This document shows positions 29,206-38,320 of a DNA stretch of 64,000 nucleotides, piece by piece (the stretch's first letter is position 1; the number at the start of each line of letters is the position of its first letter). Source of the stretch: Anaerocolumna sedimenticola. GTDB taxonomy: Bacteria; Bacillota; Clostridia; Lachnospirales; Lachnospiraceae. The notes beneath the pieces were generated by a model, which was not told the origin of the DNA, made no database searches, and worked only from the letters and a program-made list of their open reading frames with translations. The stretch covers positions 372,001-436,000 of the forward strand of contig NZ_CP048000.1 in the NCBI RefSeq assembly GCF_009931695.1, written 5' to 3'. The translations under genes were made by a program, and so were the position numbers.

Positions 29206-29347
29206 AGGTAATTGCGAAACTATGCGAGCAAGCTCGCAGTTCCTCATTCCGCTTTCATTATACCATGAACAGATGCGGTTCATGGTCTTGTTGCTCCAAT
29301 CGTAACTTGCGAGCAAGCTCGCAGTTCCTCATTCCGCTTTCATTATA
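29206..29347. repeat. Lone MITE end plus tandem 39-bp repeat upstream of addB
   Basis: 29206-29223 is AGGTAATTGCGAAACTAT, an end of the 150-bp family. An identical 39-bp sequence follows at 29224-29262 and 29309-29347; each copy starts with the palindrome GCGAGCAAGCTCGC. On the minus strand each copy reads TATAATGAAAGCGG at its upstream edge, so the addB promoter/leader appears duplicated. Between them is a hairpin CCATGAAC/GTTCATGG (29263-29285). Confidence 0.7.
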
Positions 29348-29390
29348 TCATAATTCTACATTATTTACGAATAGGTTTCGGTATAAAAAA

Positions 29391-29465
29391 GGAACTGTTT
29401 CTTTTAGACTGAATTGTTCCCTGGGAAATAAACAGAAAAAATTCAAAGTCTTCTAAAACAGTTCC
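29391..29465 (-). terminator. Terminator of the sugar-acid gene cluster
   Basis: GGAACTGTTT (29391-29400) pairs with AAACAGTTCC (29456-29465), with further pairing of TTTTAGACTGAAT-like inner arms; on the minus strand it ends in TTTTTT. A second small hairpin AGGTCCT/AGGACCT is at 29503-29522. It lies about 200 bases after the SDR stop; nothing else was seen in 29466-29667. Confidence 0.65.
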
Positions 29466-29667
29466 TCAATTTATTATTTATTTAAGTGCGTAGTGTTATA
29501 TAAGGTCCTAAAATCAGGACCTAAGTACCAATGACTTTATACAATTGCTCATCGAACTATATGAAACATCACGGTAATATGGCGGTAGATGTGCAAAATA
29601 GACGAGTGTAGATTATTTGTATGTCGTTTGACCCTCGAATCTTAATAGTAAAATAACTTAATCAATA

Positions 29668-30405
29668 TTACATATAAGATCCACCGGATACTACGATACA
29701 TTCACCGGTAACAAAACTGGAATCATCGCTGCTTAAAAATGCTGCAACTGCTGCTAATTCTTCCGGTTCACCCAGGCGGTTCATCGGTATGGCAGCTAAA
29801 AATTTCTGCATGACATTTTCCGGTACTGCCTGGAGCATTTCGGTATTAACATAACTTGGTGCGATACAGTTTACCGTACAGTTATTCCGTGCAATTTCCT
29901 TGGCAAGGCATTTTGTAAAACCGATAACACCGCCTTTTGAAGCACCGTAATTGGTCTGTCCGATATTACCAAAGGCAGATACCGAGGCAAGATTAACAAT
30001 TTTGCCGTATTTTCTGTCCCTCATACCCGGAACAACCGCTTTACAGCAATTAAAGATTCCTTTTAAATTTACATCGATTACGGCATCCCACTGTTCTTCT
30101 TCCATCTTATGTAACATGGCATCTCTGGTTATTCCGGCATTATTTATAAGAATATCTATTTTTCCGAATTTAGCTTCAATTTCACCAAATACCTGATTAA
30201 CCTGATCTTTATCTGCTACATTACATATATGTGCAAAGGCTTTTTCACCTGTACGGTCAATTTCACCTGCAACAGCTTTTAACTTATCCTCACTCATATC
30301 AAGTAAAACAACAACGGCTCCCTCTGTATATAAACGTTTTGCAATCGCCGCACCGATTCCCTGGGCTGCACCTGTTACTACTGCAACTTTATTATTAAAA
30401 CGCAT
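29668..30405 (-). CDS. SDR-family dehydrogenase (FabG-like)
   Basis: 245 residues, classical short-chain dehydrogenase. TGAAQGIGAAIAKRL near residue 11 binds NAD(P); NNAGITRDAMLH near 85; catalytic Ser in LASVSAFGNIG near 138 and Y-G-A-S-K-G near 151-156. By sequence it resembles 3-oxoacyl-ACP reductase, but it is the last gene of the sugar-acid cluster and lies far from fatty acid genes, so a polyol or hydroxy-acid substrate that it converts to a keto acid is more likely (inference). The ATG at 30405 follows AAAGGAG by eight bases. A truncated MITE separates it from the kinase gene. Confidence 0.9.
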   Translation of the reverse strand: MRFNNKVAVVTGAAQGIGAAIAKRLYTEGAVVVLLDMSEDKLKAVAGEIDRTGEKAFAHICNVADKDQVNQVFGEIEAKFGKIDILINNAGITRDAMLHKMEEEQWDAVIDVNLKGIFNCCKAVVPGMRDRKYGKIVNLASVSAFGNIGQTNYGASKGGVIGFTKCLAKEIARNNCTVNCIAPSYVNTEMLQAVPENVMQKFLAAIPMNRLGEPEELAAVAAFLSSDDSSFVTGECIVVSGGSYM

Positions 30406-30437
30406 TGTATTTTCTCCTTTCATTAAAAAAGTATCCT

Positions 30438-30545
30438 AAGTAATTGCGAAACTAAAGTTTTCTGAATTTACCATACAATTAATACGAATTTCATAACCTC
30501 AAATTCCTTTAGGACAAAATTCAGCTCTGAAATTGTAAGGTTCGA
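30438..30545. repeat. MITE-like element, truncated copy
   Basis: Begins AAGTAATTGCGAAACTAAAG and carries the family core (CAATTAATACGAATTTCA, then AAATTCAGCTCTGAAATTGTA), but the second terminal repeat is missing and the sequence diverges after about 30545. It lies between the kinase and SDR genes. Confidence 0.75.
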
Positions 30546-30591
30546 AAAGTTTTATTTTCTACCTGCTTCCGGGAGTACTTAATGGAACTAG

Positions 30592-32019
30592 CTACATTAA
30601 CTTATTTACCGCATCAAAAAGTGCAGTATCACTGCCTACATTACCGGGAAAAATTACGTAAGGCATATCCGGAAATTTACTTTCGCCTCCGGTCAGCCAA
30701 ACTGGAATACCGGGTAAAATCTGTCCTAATACCAAGGCTTTTTTTACAGATAGTCCTTTCGTTCCTACATCACTGGAGGTAATACCTCCCTTTGCTATGA
30801 TGAAATTAGGGCGTATGGTAAGAGAGGTTATAATACTGGTAACCGCATCCGATATTTTAACCGATAACTTAAGGTCATCTTCCCGATTGCCGGTATTTAA
30901 ATCAAATCTTTCTCTTCTGGTATAAACCGTAACGGTAGTTCCTTCTGCTATAGATTCTTCCGCTTCTTTAATAACTCTTTGCTGTTCATCTCGAAATTTA
31001 TTGTCATCCACTACCAAATGTACATTAAATTCAATAAATTTAATTTTTTTATTGCTTTTTAACTGTTCCAACTGTCTGGTAGTCTTATTTACATGGGAAC
31101 CGACAATGATAATTCCGCCGTTGCGGTTTTCGGTATTTTTAAGTTCCTCACTTGTCAAAACTTCTTTATCCGATACACCGCCCAATACTTTCGTTAAAGC
31201 TGCTGCGGTACGGAACATGAAATTTTTCCCCTGATTCATGGAACGTATTAAGGAAACTACAAATACCTTAATATCTTCATAAGAAATGGCATTTACAACT
31301 ACTTTCTGAAAGCCCTTTGTTTGATTCAGTTTTGAAACGGTGGTGTTGTAATCCAGAGTTCTTAATTCCTCCAGGGAAATTGAAATAACATCTTCCCTCC
31401 TAAATTCACCCTTACTCTTTTCCTCCACCCATTCCGCTAAATTGGAACTTGCATAACCAAAGGTCCGATCCTTGGCAAATTCCGTATTACCCGCCGGTAC
31501 CAGCATTTCTCCCTCGGCAACATAATGGACATCATTTAAGGTATAACGTCCCCCCTCTTGAAAGAAAGGGCAGATTATTTCACCGTCAACTTTTATCTGA
31601 GAGTTTTCTTCTAAAGTTTCTTTTAAAACTTTCGTCTCTAAGGGATAATGTCCTCTTAGTGTGGAATCTCCCCGGCTCACTAATATAAATTCTTGGTTTA
31701 ATTCCTTAGATACGGCACAAACATTTTCCGCAATCTCTTTATGAAGCTTACCGGTTTCTTCTTCAGTCAGCCCTCTGGAATTCGTCAATATGAAAAACAT
31801 TTTGTTTTCATCCAGAAAACCGGAGCGGATGCTGTCCTTATCCCAATTTGTATATACGTAGATATCATGTACCGTCTGCACTCCGGTGGGATCATCATCC
31901 AACACAATAATCTTTTTATTTAACTGCTTGATTTCTTTTAAATAAGTTTCATTTACAAGCTTAACATCATACTCCCGATATTCGGAAAGTACATTGATTG
32001 TTAGATTTTTTTCATTCAT
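30592..32019 (-). CDS. Four-carbon acid sugar kinase family protein (DUF1537)
   Basis: 475 residues; the OtnK/DtnK family usually has about 420. The N-terminal SBD_N domain carries VLDDDPTGVQTVHDIYVYT near residue 40 and SRGDSTLRGHYPLE near 118. The C-terminal nucleotide-binding domain carries IIVGSHVNKTTRQLEQL and FIIAKGGITSSDVGTKGL near 410, ending IPVWLTGGES. Known members phosphorylate 3-oxo-tetronate or threonate at O4. The true substrate here is open. The ATG at 32019 is chosen because GGATGGGTG precedes it. It lies between thiolase and SDR genes. Confidence 0.9.
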   Translation of the reverse strand: MNEKNLTINVLSEYREYDVKLVNETYLKEIKQLNKKIIVLDDDPTGVQTVHDIYVYTNWDKDSIRSGFLDENKMFFILTNSRGLTEEETGKLHKEIAENVCAVSKELNQEFILVSRGDSTLRGHYPLETKVLKETLEENSQIKVDGEIICPFFQEGGRYTLNDVHYVAEGEMLVPAGNTEFAKDRTFGYASSNLAEWVEEKSKGEFRREDVISISLEELRTLDYNTTVSKLNQTKGFQKVVVNAISYEDIKVFVVSLIRSMNQGKNFMFRTAAALTKVLGGVSDKEVLTSEELKNTENRNGGIIIVGSHVNKTTRQLEQLKSNKKIKFIEFNVHLVVDDNKFRDEQQRVIKEAEESIAEGTTVTVYTRRERFDLNTGNREDDLKLSVKISDAVTSIITSLTIRPNFIIAKGGITSSDVGTKGLSVKKALVLGQILPGIPVWLTGGESKFPDMPYVIFPGNVGSDTALFDAVNKLM

Positions 32020-32151
32020 ATTCACACCCATCCTATATCACTCTTCCCGCCATGGTGCATAAGTGTTGCAATATACAATAAGGAAGAGCTTATTTATCAC
32101 TGAAGATTGCATCTTAACTTACCGCCGCTGATAAAAAGAGCGAAACCTTAA

Positions 32152-33342
32152 TTACAGACATTCAAATAATACGCTTAAGCCCTGACCGCCTCCAATGCAA
32201 AGGGTGGAAATACCATATTTCACACCTCTTCGCTTCATTTCAAAAAGCAGTTTTACGGATATGACGGCACCGGTAGCACCAATCGGATGCCCTAAGGCAA
32301 TTCCGCTTCCGTTAACATTCACAATATCCGGATTTAAGTTTAATCCTTTGATACAAGCGATAGCCTGGGTTGCAAATGCTTCGTTTAATTCCACCAAACC
32401 AATTTCGGATAAAGGTAGATTAACTTTTTTCAAAAGCTTCTTCGTAGAAGCCACCGGTCCCATACCCATGTAATCCGGATCAACACCTGCAACTGCATAA
32501 TCTATTATTTTAGCTATAGGCTGGCAGCCCATTTCTTTTGCTTTTGCTCCTGTTGTAATTACCATGGCAGCTGCCGCATCATTTATTCCGGAAGCATTTC
32601 CTGCGGTTACTACACCGTCTTTTTTCACAATGGTACGAAGTTTTGCCAAACTTTCCTTACTGGTTTCCCTTGGATGCTCATCCGTATCAAAAAGCCGTAC
32701 CTGTTTCTTTTCTTTTACTTCAACCGGTACAATTTCATCTTTAAATTTGCCTGCTTGTATGGCTGCTTTTGCCTTATTCTGGCCTGCAAGTGCATAAGTA
32801 TCTGCCTCTTCCCTGGTGATGCCATATTTTGCCGCAATATTTTCAGCTGTAATCGCAATATGGATATCTGTTCCCTCCATACCTGCTACCGGTTCGCTAA
32901 GAGCCATAGTTAAATCATCCACTAAAACAGCATTTCCCATTCTGGCACCCCAGCGGTTCGTATAGGAACTGTAAGGAAAACTGCTCATATTTTCCGCGCC
33001 GCCTGCTACACAGACCGCCGCATCACCATGGTCAACGGTCATTGCTGCGGTTACAATAGCCTGAAGTCCGGAAGCACACAACCGGTTCACGGTCTGCCCT
33101 GAGCTTTCAACCGAACACCCCGCCTTTAATCCTACCAATCTGGCAAGAAAAGGATTTAATCCATATTGTCCTACACAGCCAATCACGATCTCCTCAACCT
33201 CTTTGGAATCTATTCCTGCCCTTGCTATTGCTTCTTTAACGGCAATTACACCTAAATCTATGGTACTGATGTCTTTCAGGGATCCGCCGAAACTGCCTAC
33301 GGGGGTTCTCACTGCCGACAATACTACTATATCCTCAAACAT
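32152..33342 (-). CDS. Acetyl-CoA acetyltransferase (thiolase)
   Basis: 396 residues, biosynthetic-type thiolase length. The nucleophile Cys89 is in NRLCASGLQA. The acid/base segment ALGHPIGATGAV and the C-terminal TLCIGGGQGLS, with the second catalytic Cys, are intact. It condenses or cleaves acetoacetyl-CoA. Next to a beta-keto acid cleavage enzyme that yields acetoacetate, thiolytic use is likely (inference; the CoA-transferase needed is not in the window). The ATG at 33342 sits eight bases after GGAG. It is in the operon that runs from 35.4 to 29.7 kb. Confidence 0.94.
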   Translation of the reverse strand: MFEDIVVLSAVRTPVGSFGGSLKDISTIDLGVIAVKEAIARAGIDSKEVEEIVIGCVGQYGLNPFLARLVGLKAGCSVESSGQTVNRLCASGLQAIVTAAMTVDHGDAAVCVAGGAENMSSFPYSSYTNRWGARMGNAVLVDDLTMALSEPVAGMEGTDIHIAITAENIAAKYGITREEADTYALAGQNKAKAAIQAGKFKDEIVPVEVKEKKQVRLFDTDEHPRETSKESLAKLRTIVKKDGVVTAGNASGINDAAAAMVITTGAKAKEMGCQPIAKIIDYAVAGVDPDYMGMGPVASTKKLLKKVNLPLSEIGLVELNEAFATQAIACIKGLNLNPDIVNVNGSGIALGHPIGATGAVISVKLLFEMKRRGVKYGISTLCIGGGQGLSVLFECL

Positions 33343-33465
33343 TCCCACATCTCCTTTTTTACGCTCCTGATTCGGCCTGCGAAATATTAATTTTCTGTTT
33401 ATTCATGCAATTATTCGTATTCAAAAACTTCCTTAACCTTTTGATTCCCTCAGTTTGAAATCGTA

Positions 33466-34401
33466 TTAGAACTCAACTTTATCGATTCCCTTTAAATGAA
33501 GCATTTCTCTTGCTTCAGCTGTATTTGCAATTTCATAATCCAAAGCTTCCAGAATATTTTTAATCTTAGTAACCTGGGCTGCATTATCTACTGCCAGTTC
33601 ACCATTTGGTTTGATGTAAAGTCCATCTTCCAGACCAACTCGAACATTACCTCCGTTTAAAGCACAGAAAGTTTCGGTTCTGAACATTCTTCTTCCGGCA
33701 CCAACGCTGCAGAATTGAATATCGTTGCCCAATGTTTTCTTAGCCTGATCAATCATAAACATTAATCCTTCCATGCTGATAGGCATTCCCCCCATGATAC
33801 CGGGTACGAATTGAATATAAATTGGCTGAGTGATTACTCCTTTTTTCTTAAAGTAAGCGAGATTGCTCAGCTGACCGTAATCAAATACTTCATATTCCGG
33901 CATGGTATTACACTTGTTCATCATATTGATACAGTATTCCATATCTTTAAAGGTATTTTTAAATACATTATCATAGGTTCTTGATATAAAAGGAATTTCC
34001 CAGTCATATTCCGGATTAGGCATGGTATCTGCAAGTTTGCTGAAACAGAAATTAATGGATCCGCCGTTAGCGGAAGCCATCTCCGGTTTAAAACGTTCGA
34101 TAACCGCAAACCTTTCTTCCACCGTCATACCCTGTGCACCGCCGGTTGTAATACCGATAACCACATCACATTCTTTTTTAATGCTGGATAATATATATTC
34201 AAAGGTTTTATGATCTGCAGTTGGTTCTCCGTTATCTTTTCTTGCATGAAGATGTACGACAGCTGCTCCGGCTTTGTATGCATCCACTGCATTTTTTATA
34301 ATTTCATCCGGAGTTTTCGGTAAATACTGTGACATGGTTGGGGTATGTACTCCACCGGTAATCGCTGCCGAAATAACTACTTTCTTAATTTTTCTTTCCA
34401 T
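33466..34401 (-). CDS. Beta-keto acid cleavage enzyme (BKACE, DUF849)
   Basis: 311 residues. VVHLHARKDNGEPTADHKTF near residue 48 holds the two zinc His of the Kce family. VVIGITTGGAQGMTVEERF follows, and VRVGLEDGLYI near 265 supplies the conserved Glu. The family founder, 3-keto-5-aminohexanoate cleavage enzyme, uses acetyl-CoA to split a beta-keto acid into acetoacetate and a new acyl-CoA; paralogues take many other beta-keto acids. No lysine-fermentation gene (kamA, kamDE, kdd, kal) is near, so the lysine role is unlikely; a sugar-derived beta-keto acid fits the neighbours (inference). Confidence 0.9.
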   Translation of the reverse strand: MERKIKKVVISAAITGGVHTPTMSQYLPKTPDEIIKNAVDAYKAGAAVVHLHARKDNGEPTADHKTFEYILSSIKKECDVVIGITTGGAQGMTVEERFAVIERFKPEMASANGGSINFCFSKLADTMPNPEYDWEIPFISRTYDNVFKNTFKDMEYCINMMNKCNTMPEYEVFDYGQLSNLAYFKKKGVITQPIYIQFVPGIMGGMPISMEGLMFMIDQAKKTLGNDIQFCSVGAGRRMFRTETFCALNGGNVRVGLEDGLYIKPNGELAVDNAAQVTKIKNILEALDYEIANTAEAREMLHLKGIDKVEF

Positions 34402-34433
34402 AATATTATCTCCTTACTTTATAGTAGATTTAT

Positions 34434-34580
34434 AACTAATTGCGAAACTATATAGTTTTCCGAATATCCATACAATTGATACTTGTTTCTAGCTTCAATT
34501 GCCCTCCTGGCAAGATTTGGCTCTAAAATTGTATTAATTGTATGGGATATAGATGCAATAATGGCATTTAACAATTACCT
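34434..34580. repeat. MITE-like element, copy with 13-bp target duplication
   Basis: A 147-bp copy from CTAATTGCGAAACT to CAATTACCT. It is flanked by the identical 13-mer TATAGTAGATTTA at 34420-34432 and 34580-34592, the target-site duplication. Directly after the second duplication a lone end AGGTAATTACG starts at 34593. It sits between the isomerase-like and BKACE genes, inside the catabolic operon. Confidence 0.85.
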
Positions 34581-34607
34581 ATAGTAGATTTAAGGTAATT
34601 ACGAAAA

Positions 34608-35408
34608 CTACTTAGCTTCCCAATTACTTATAATAGATTTTTTTATTATATCAAAAGACTTTTGTGCCATTGCCTGATGAACCGGCAAATCTACTTCCAC
34701 GCTGATTGCGCCTTTATATTCCAAGTTATATAATTTACTTATTCTTTTTTGGTGGATCATTGCTTTTTCTTCTTTTAAGAAGTACCGTCTGTTCGGTGCC
34801 CCATCGTCATCCGAGATATGTGTATGGGCAATATAAGGGATGTAATCCGTTAAGTCCTCATCTGCTTCCCCAATATGCTCCATATTATAAAAATCAAGGA
34901 CGATTCTGATATTTTCCCAATTAATTTTTTTTACTACATTCACCGCTTCCTGCACTGTATTTATAAAATTGCAATAACAAGGAGCAAGTGCCTCAAGACA
35001 AACTGTAATATTAAATTTACCAAACTCTTCTGCTGTTACTTTTAAAAACTCTGATAACTGCAGAAGCGCAATCTCTCTTGGAAAGCCCTCCGGCAGATTC
35101 CTAGAGTTAGGAGAACCTATGCCGATACACTTAGCACCTGCCTCCTTAGCTCTTTTTGCACACTTTTTTGCATATTGATAAGCATTCTCTATGTCAAAAC
35201 CCGGTCCTGCGATTACTATTTCCTTAGGACAATATGCATTGATTCCCTGACAAAGTATTTGATAATTGTCTAGTTTTTGTACCAGTTTCCCGTATTCCAT
35301 ATCCGATAAGGAAACTAAATACTTTCCCATAAGCTCTATATAGTCGTAACCTATTTCCTTTGCCAATGAAATATCTTCTTCCGACAAAAGTGCACATCCG
35401 ACCTGCAA
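34608..35408 (-). CDS. Sugar phosphate isomerase/epimerase-like TIM barrel
   Basis: 266 residues, AP-endonuclease-2 (xylose-isomerase-like) fold. Metal-ligand positions are visible: ITVCLEALAPC (Glu near 137), IVLDFYNMEHIGE (Asp near 171, His near 176), AHTHISDDDG (His near 197), and GAISVEVDLP (Glu near 240). Relatives include hydroxypyruvate isomerase, 2-oxo-tetronate isomerase (OtnI) and tagatose 3-epimerases. Next to a DUF1537 kinase an OtnI-like step, moving a carbonyl on a tetronate, is attractive but unproven. A 12-bp operator lies just upstream. Confidence 0.85.
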   Translation of the reverse strand: MQVGCALLSEEDISLAKEIGYDYIELMGKYLVSLSDMEYGKLVQKLDNYQILCQGINAYCPKEIVIAGPGFDIENAYQYAKKCAKRAKEAGAKCIGIGSPNSRNLPEGFPREIALLQLSEFLKVTAEEFGKFNITVCLEALAPCYCNFINTVQEAVNVVKKINWENIRIVLDFYNMEHIGEADEDLTDYIPYIAHTHISDDDGAPNRRYFLKEEKAMIHQKRISKLYNLEYKGAISVEVDLPVHQAMAQKSFDIIKKSIISNWEAK

Positions 35409-35426
35409 TACACTCCCTCCTCTGAA

Positions 35427-35438
35427 GTAAACGTTTTC
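35427..35438. promoter_or_regulatory. Cluster operator, site 1
   Basis: GTAAACGTTTTC, 19 bases before the isomerase-like start, after the binding-protein terminator. It suggests that transcription restarts here under the same regulator as the other sites. Confidence 0.5.
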
Positions 35439-35453
35439 TCATATGTTTTAAAA

Positions 35454-35481
35454 CTTCCCCCGCCATATGTGACAGGGGAAG
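35454..35481 (-). terminator. Terminator after the binding-protein gene
   Basis: On the minus strand CTTCCCC pairs with GGGGAAG across 14 bases, followed by TTTTAAAA. It would reduce read-through from the abundant binding-protein message into the enzyme genes. Confidence 0.55.
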
Positions 35482-35518
35482 CAAAAAGCTTACTGGTACC
35501 ATATGATACCTTAATTTA

Positions 35519-36913
35519 TTAGTTGCTGCTGTCTAATACTGTCTGTGCAGCTTCCATAAACTGTTTAGCCGCATCTGCAGGAGATACTTCATCAAATTGT
35601 ACTCCGGCTGCTGCATCACTGAAAGCTGTATTAATTTCAGTAGCTCCGACCGGTGCATAAGTTCCTTCTCCGGCAACCGGAATCGTTGCATTAACATAAT
35701 CAATTTCTTTTGTCATAGTTTCATCAAGTAAAGTTTTGATGTATTCTGCCATATCACTGTTAGCAGGAACACCTTGTTCCATCTTAAATAATTCCATGGA
35801 TTCTTGTGTATTAACAAAGAAGTTAATTAATTTAGCTGCTGCTTCTTTTTTAGCATCATCGGAAGCACTGGAGATTGCAAAGTGTGCACCCTCTAAGTAT
35901 TCCCCTCTTGCTCCGTCATTGCCGACAGGATTCCTTGCAAGAGTTAATTTAAAATCAGGCATCTGCTGCTGATATAAATGTAACTGGTTTGCAGGTGTAC
36001 AGGTAAATGCTACAGCGCCTTTTGTAAAGAATTTCTGCTCAACCGGTGCGGTTGCATCTTCTGTTGAAGAAGAGGCATCCGGAATTAATCCCTCATCTCT
36101 TAAAGTTTTCCAGTAAGTAAACCATTGCTCAACTGTTTCCTGTGTAAAGTTAAGTTTACCATCCGCTGTATATAAGTCACCGCCGGCTTGTCTTGCCATA
36201 TAACGGAACATGGTAAATTGTGTTGACATATCAGAGGAAAGGTAAGCCTCTTCACCGGCATCTTTAGCCTTTGATACAAGCTGTTCACCTAAAGCTTTGA
36301 ATTCATCCCAGGTTTGATCCGTATCATACTTCGGAACTTCAATTCCATACTTTTCTAATAACGTAGCGTTAACTAACTGATTAGTAAAGGTAACACCCTG
36401 TGGAATCATGTAAAGCTTATCTCCAAATTTACCACTGTTAACAACAGCTTCTGACATTTTGCTTGTATCAATAATTCCATTATCAACATAGGATTGAATT
36501 TCAGCTAAGGCACCTCTTCCGGCATAGTCAGATACATATTGAACATGCATACCAAATACGTCCGGTGCATTGTTGCCTGCAGCCTGAGTTGCCAGCTTAT
36601 CAAAATAATCATTCCAGGAACTTGGTTCACGTACTACTTTGATACCAGGATTTGCTTCTTCAAATCTGTCACAAATAGCATTGTAAACATCATTTCTTGC
36701 CGTATCACCCCACCAGGCGAAACGAATTTCTATGGTATCACCAGATGCAGTCTGCTCAGCTCCGGTACTGTTCTCAGCGGTATTTTCTACTGTTGCTGCA
36801 GTATTTTGTTCATTGGTAGATGCTGTATCCGTATTCGATTTAGAACCGCATCCACTGAAAGTAAAGATTGTTAATACTAATACTAATATTAAACTTATAA
36901 TTTTTCTACTCAT
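35519..36913 (-). CDS. Sugar ABC transporter solute-binding lipoprotein (family 1)
   Basis: 464 residues. Signal peptide with lipobox FSGC (Cys22) for lipid anchoring outside the membrane, a Thr/Asn/Glu-rich linker (residues 25-60), then a family 1 (MalE/UgpB-like) binding protein: IEIRFAWWGDTARNDVYNAI, SWNDYFDKLATQAAGNNAPD and a C-terminal helix-rich lobe. It delivers a carbohydrate-like ligand to the two permeases at 40.2-42.0 kb, which carry the same operator. The ligand is probably the sugar acid used by this cluster (inference). RBS is AGGAGGAG. Confidence 0.93.
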   Translation of the reverse strand: MSRKIISLILVLVLTIFTFSGCGSKSNTDTASTNEQNTAATVENTAENSTGAEQTASGDTIEIRFAWWGDTARNDVYNAICDRFEEANPGIKVVREPSSWNDYFDKLATQAAGNNAPDVFGMHVQYVSDYAGRGALAEIQSYVDNGIIDTSKMSEAVVNSGKFGDKLYMIPQGVTFTNQLVNATLLEKYGIEVPKYDTDQTWDEFKALGEQLVSKAKDAGEEAYLSSDMSTQFTMFRYMARQAGGDLYTADGKLNFTQETVEQWFTYWKTLRDEGLIPDASSSTEDATAPVEQKFFTKGAVAFTCTPANQLHLYQQQMPDFKLTLARNPVGNDGARGEYLEGAHFAISSASDDAKKEAAAKLINFFVNTQESMELFKMEQGVPANSDMAEYIKTLLDETMTKEIDYVNATIPVAGEGTYAPVGATEINTAFSDAAAGVQFDEVSPADAAKQFMEAAQTVLDSSN

Positions 36914-36950
36914 AACAATTTTTCTCCTCCTAATTTTTAATTGACAGCTT

Positions 36951-36962
36951 GTAAACGATTAC
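36951..36962. promoter_or_regulatory. Cluster operator, site 2
   Basis: GTAAACGATTAC, about 38 bases before the binding-protein ATG; identical to the site at 39395. Confidence 0.6.
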
Positions 36963-36991
36963 CAGGTACCTAAAAAATAATTCTCTTTTTA

Positions 36992-37690
36992 TTAGTCATT
37001 AATTACTGTATTATCCAATTCCCAGCCAAGTTGTTCATATTTTTTTCTTCTGGCATTCTTATCATTAAATAGTTCGCGGTGAGCATATTTCGCAACATCT
37101 TTTGCTATGGCTCTTGGCACTACGATAACACCGTCACCGTCAGCCACAATTACATCACCAGGATGTACTGTTACACCCCCTATGGCTACCGGTACATCTT
37201 TTGCATCAAATCTAGCCCTGACCTGGTCCATTTTCTGTGATACAAAATAGCTCCATACAGGAATTTCCTGCATAATTACTTCGTCCGTATCTCTGATTCC
37301 GCCGCCGTTGGTTACGAAACCTTTTGCACCCTTCATTTTGGCTCCTAGTCCGTTTTCAGAACCCATTAAACCAACATCGATGCCAGACATATCAAGTGCA
37401 ATAAAATCTCCTTCTTCAATTTCCTCAAACCAAGGGTAAGTACAAACATTGCCATAATACCAATTAGACCACTGGGTATATTCATCGCCGATAACCTTTG
37501 GGTCCGGTCCTTCATAAGGTAAGTATCTTGCAGTTCTTGCAATACCTACTGCTTTTGTCCTGTATAACGGTCTGATCTTATAATCCATGGAACCGTAATG
37601 ATGATATCCCATCCAGTCCATACCGTCACGAACATCAGCTACTCGTAATGGCTCAAAAAGTTTTAATAATTCTTCGTTTTCTTTATTCAT
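36992..37690 (-). CDS. RraA-family protein (HMG-aldolase-like)
   Basis: 232 residues. The fold is that of RraA / 4-hydroxy-4-methyl-2-oxoglutarate aldolase. LMGSENGLGAKMKGAKGFV near 108 and TNGGGIRDTDEV near 128 contain the G-x-x-x-A-x-x-x-G run and the Arg-Asp pair that bind pyruvate and the metal. VHPGDVIVADGDGVIVVP closes the domain. Family members are aldolases or decarboxylases for keto acids, or RNase E regulators in proteobacteria; the Arg-Asp pair and context favour an enzyme. It is the first gene of the cluster in transcription order, with an operator upstream. Confidence 0.85.
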   Translation of the reverse strand: MNKENEELLKLFEPLRVADVRDGMDWMGYHHYGSMDYKIRPLYRTKAVGIARTARYLPYEGPDPKVIGDEYTQWSNWYYGNVCTYPWFEEIEEGDFIALDMSGIDVGLMGSENGLGAKMKGAKGFVTNGGGIRDTDEVIMQEIPVWSYFVSQKMDQVRARFDAKDVPVAIGGVTVHPGDVIVADGDGVIVVPRAIAKDVAKYAHRELFNDKNARRKKYEQLGWELDNTVIND

Positions 37691-37823
37691 TCTCCGTGCC
37701 TCCTAAGAAAGTTATTTTAGATTCTCTGCTAGCCGCATTGATTCTGCGCTATATTAGTAATTATAGATAAATTATAGTTTTATTCTACTCATTTTTTAAC
37801 CAAAATACATTATATTTTGTCGG

Positions 37824-37835
37824 GTAATCGTTTTC
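37824..37835. promoter_or_regulatory. Cluster operator, site 3
   Basis: GTAATCGTTTTC, about 135 bases before the RraA-like start; a TATAAT (minus strand) follows closely, so the site would overlap the -35 region. The spacer 37691-38320 holds this and site 4 but no gene. Confidence 0.5.
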
Positions 37836-38112
37836 TTCGGCTAGTATGAATAAAAATTTCAATATTTATTAATTTTTCACTACTTTTTATACACAAATCC
37901 TGGATTTGAGGATAAAATACACATATAAAATTGTTTTTGATAAACTGTTTTCTTTATAAGAAATATATGTTATACTTTATTTGTCTGAATTACAAAGATA
38001 ACTCCCTGCTATTTTAACTATTTTGTAAAATTTTTAATATTTTTTTTAAAAAATAGTGTTAATAACATGTTTTTTCAATGATAAAACCATAGAAAAATAG
38101 TTCTTTTAATAA

Positions 38113-38124
38113 TAAAACGTTTAC
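38113..38124. promoter_or_regulatory. Cluster operator, site 4 (weak)
   Basis: TAAAACGTTTAC, about 200 bases before the LacI gene. It matches 10 of 12 positions of the consensus GTAAWCGWTTWC and could allow autoregulation. Confidence 0.35.
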
Positions 38125-38320
38125 CTGGCTTTATCATAACCTTAATTAAATCAATTAATGCCATATATGTCAACCTATGTTTGACATAATGAAGATTTTA
38201 CCTGAATAAAAAACTTAATACGTTGTGAAGAGTTTTAACCACAGACGTACCTATCTATAAATTCTATTTTTTTAAGCGTTATTACTAAATAATTTATTTT
38301 CGAAATAGGAGGGGCATTCA

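Noticed and set aside
29668..30405. Naming the SDR gene fabG
   Set aside because: Sequence is FabG-like, but it ends a catabolic cluster with no fatty acid genes; substrate left open.
33466..34401. Assignment of the DUF849 protein as lysine-fermentation Kce
   Set aside because: None of the lysine-fermentation genes is nearby; neighbours point to sugar acids. The family name BKACE is safer.
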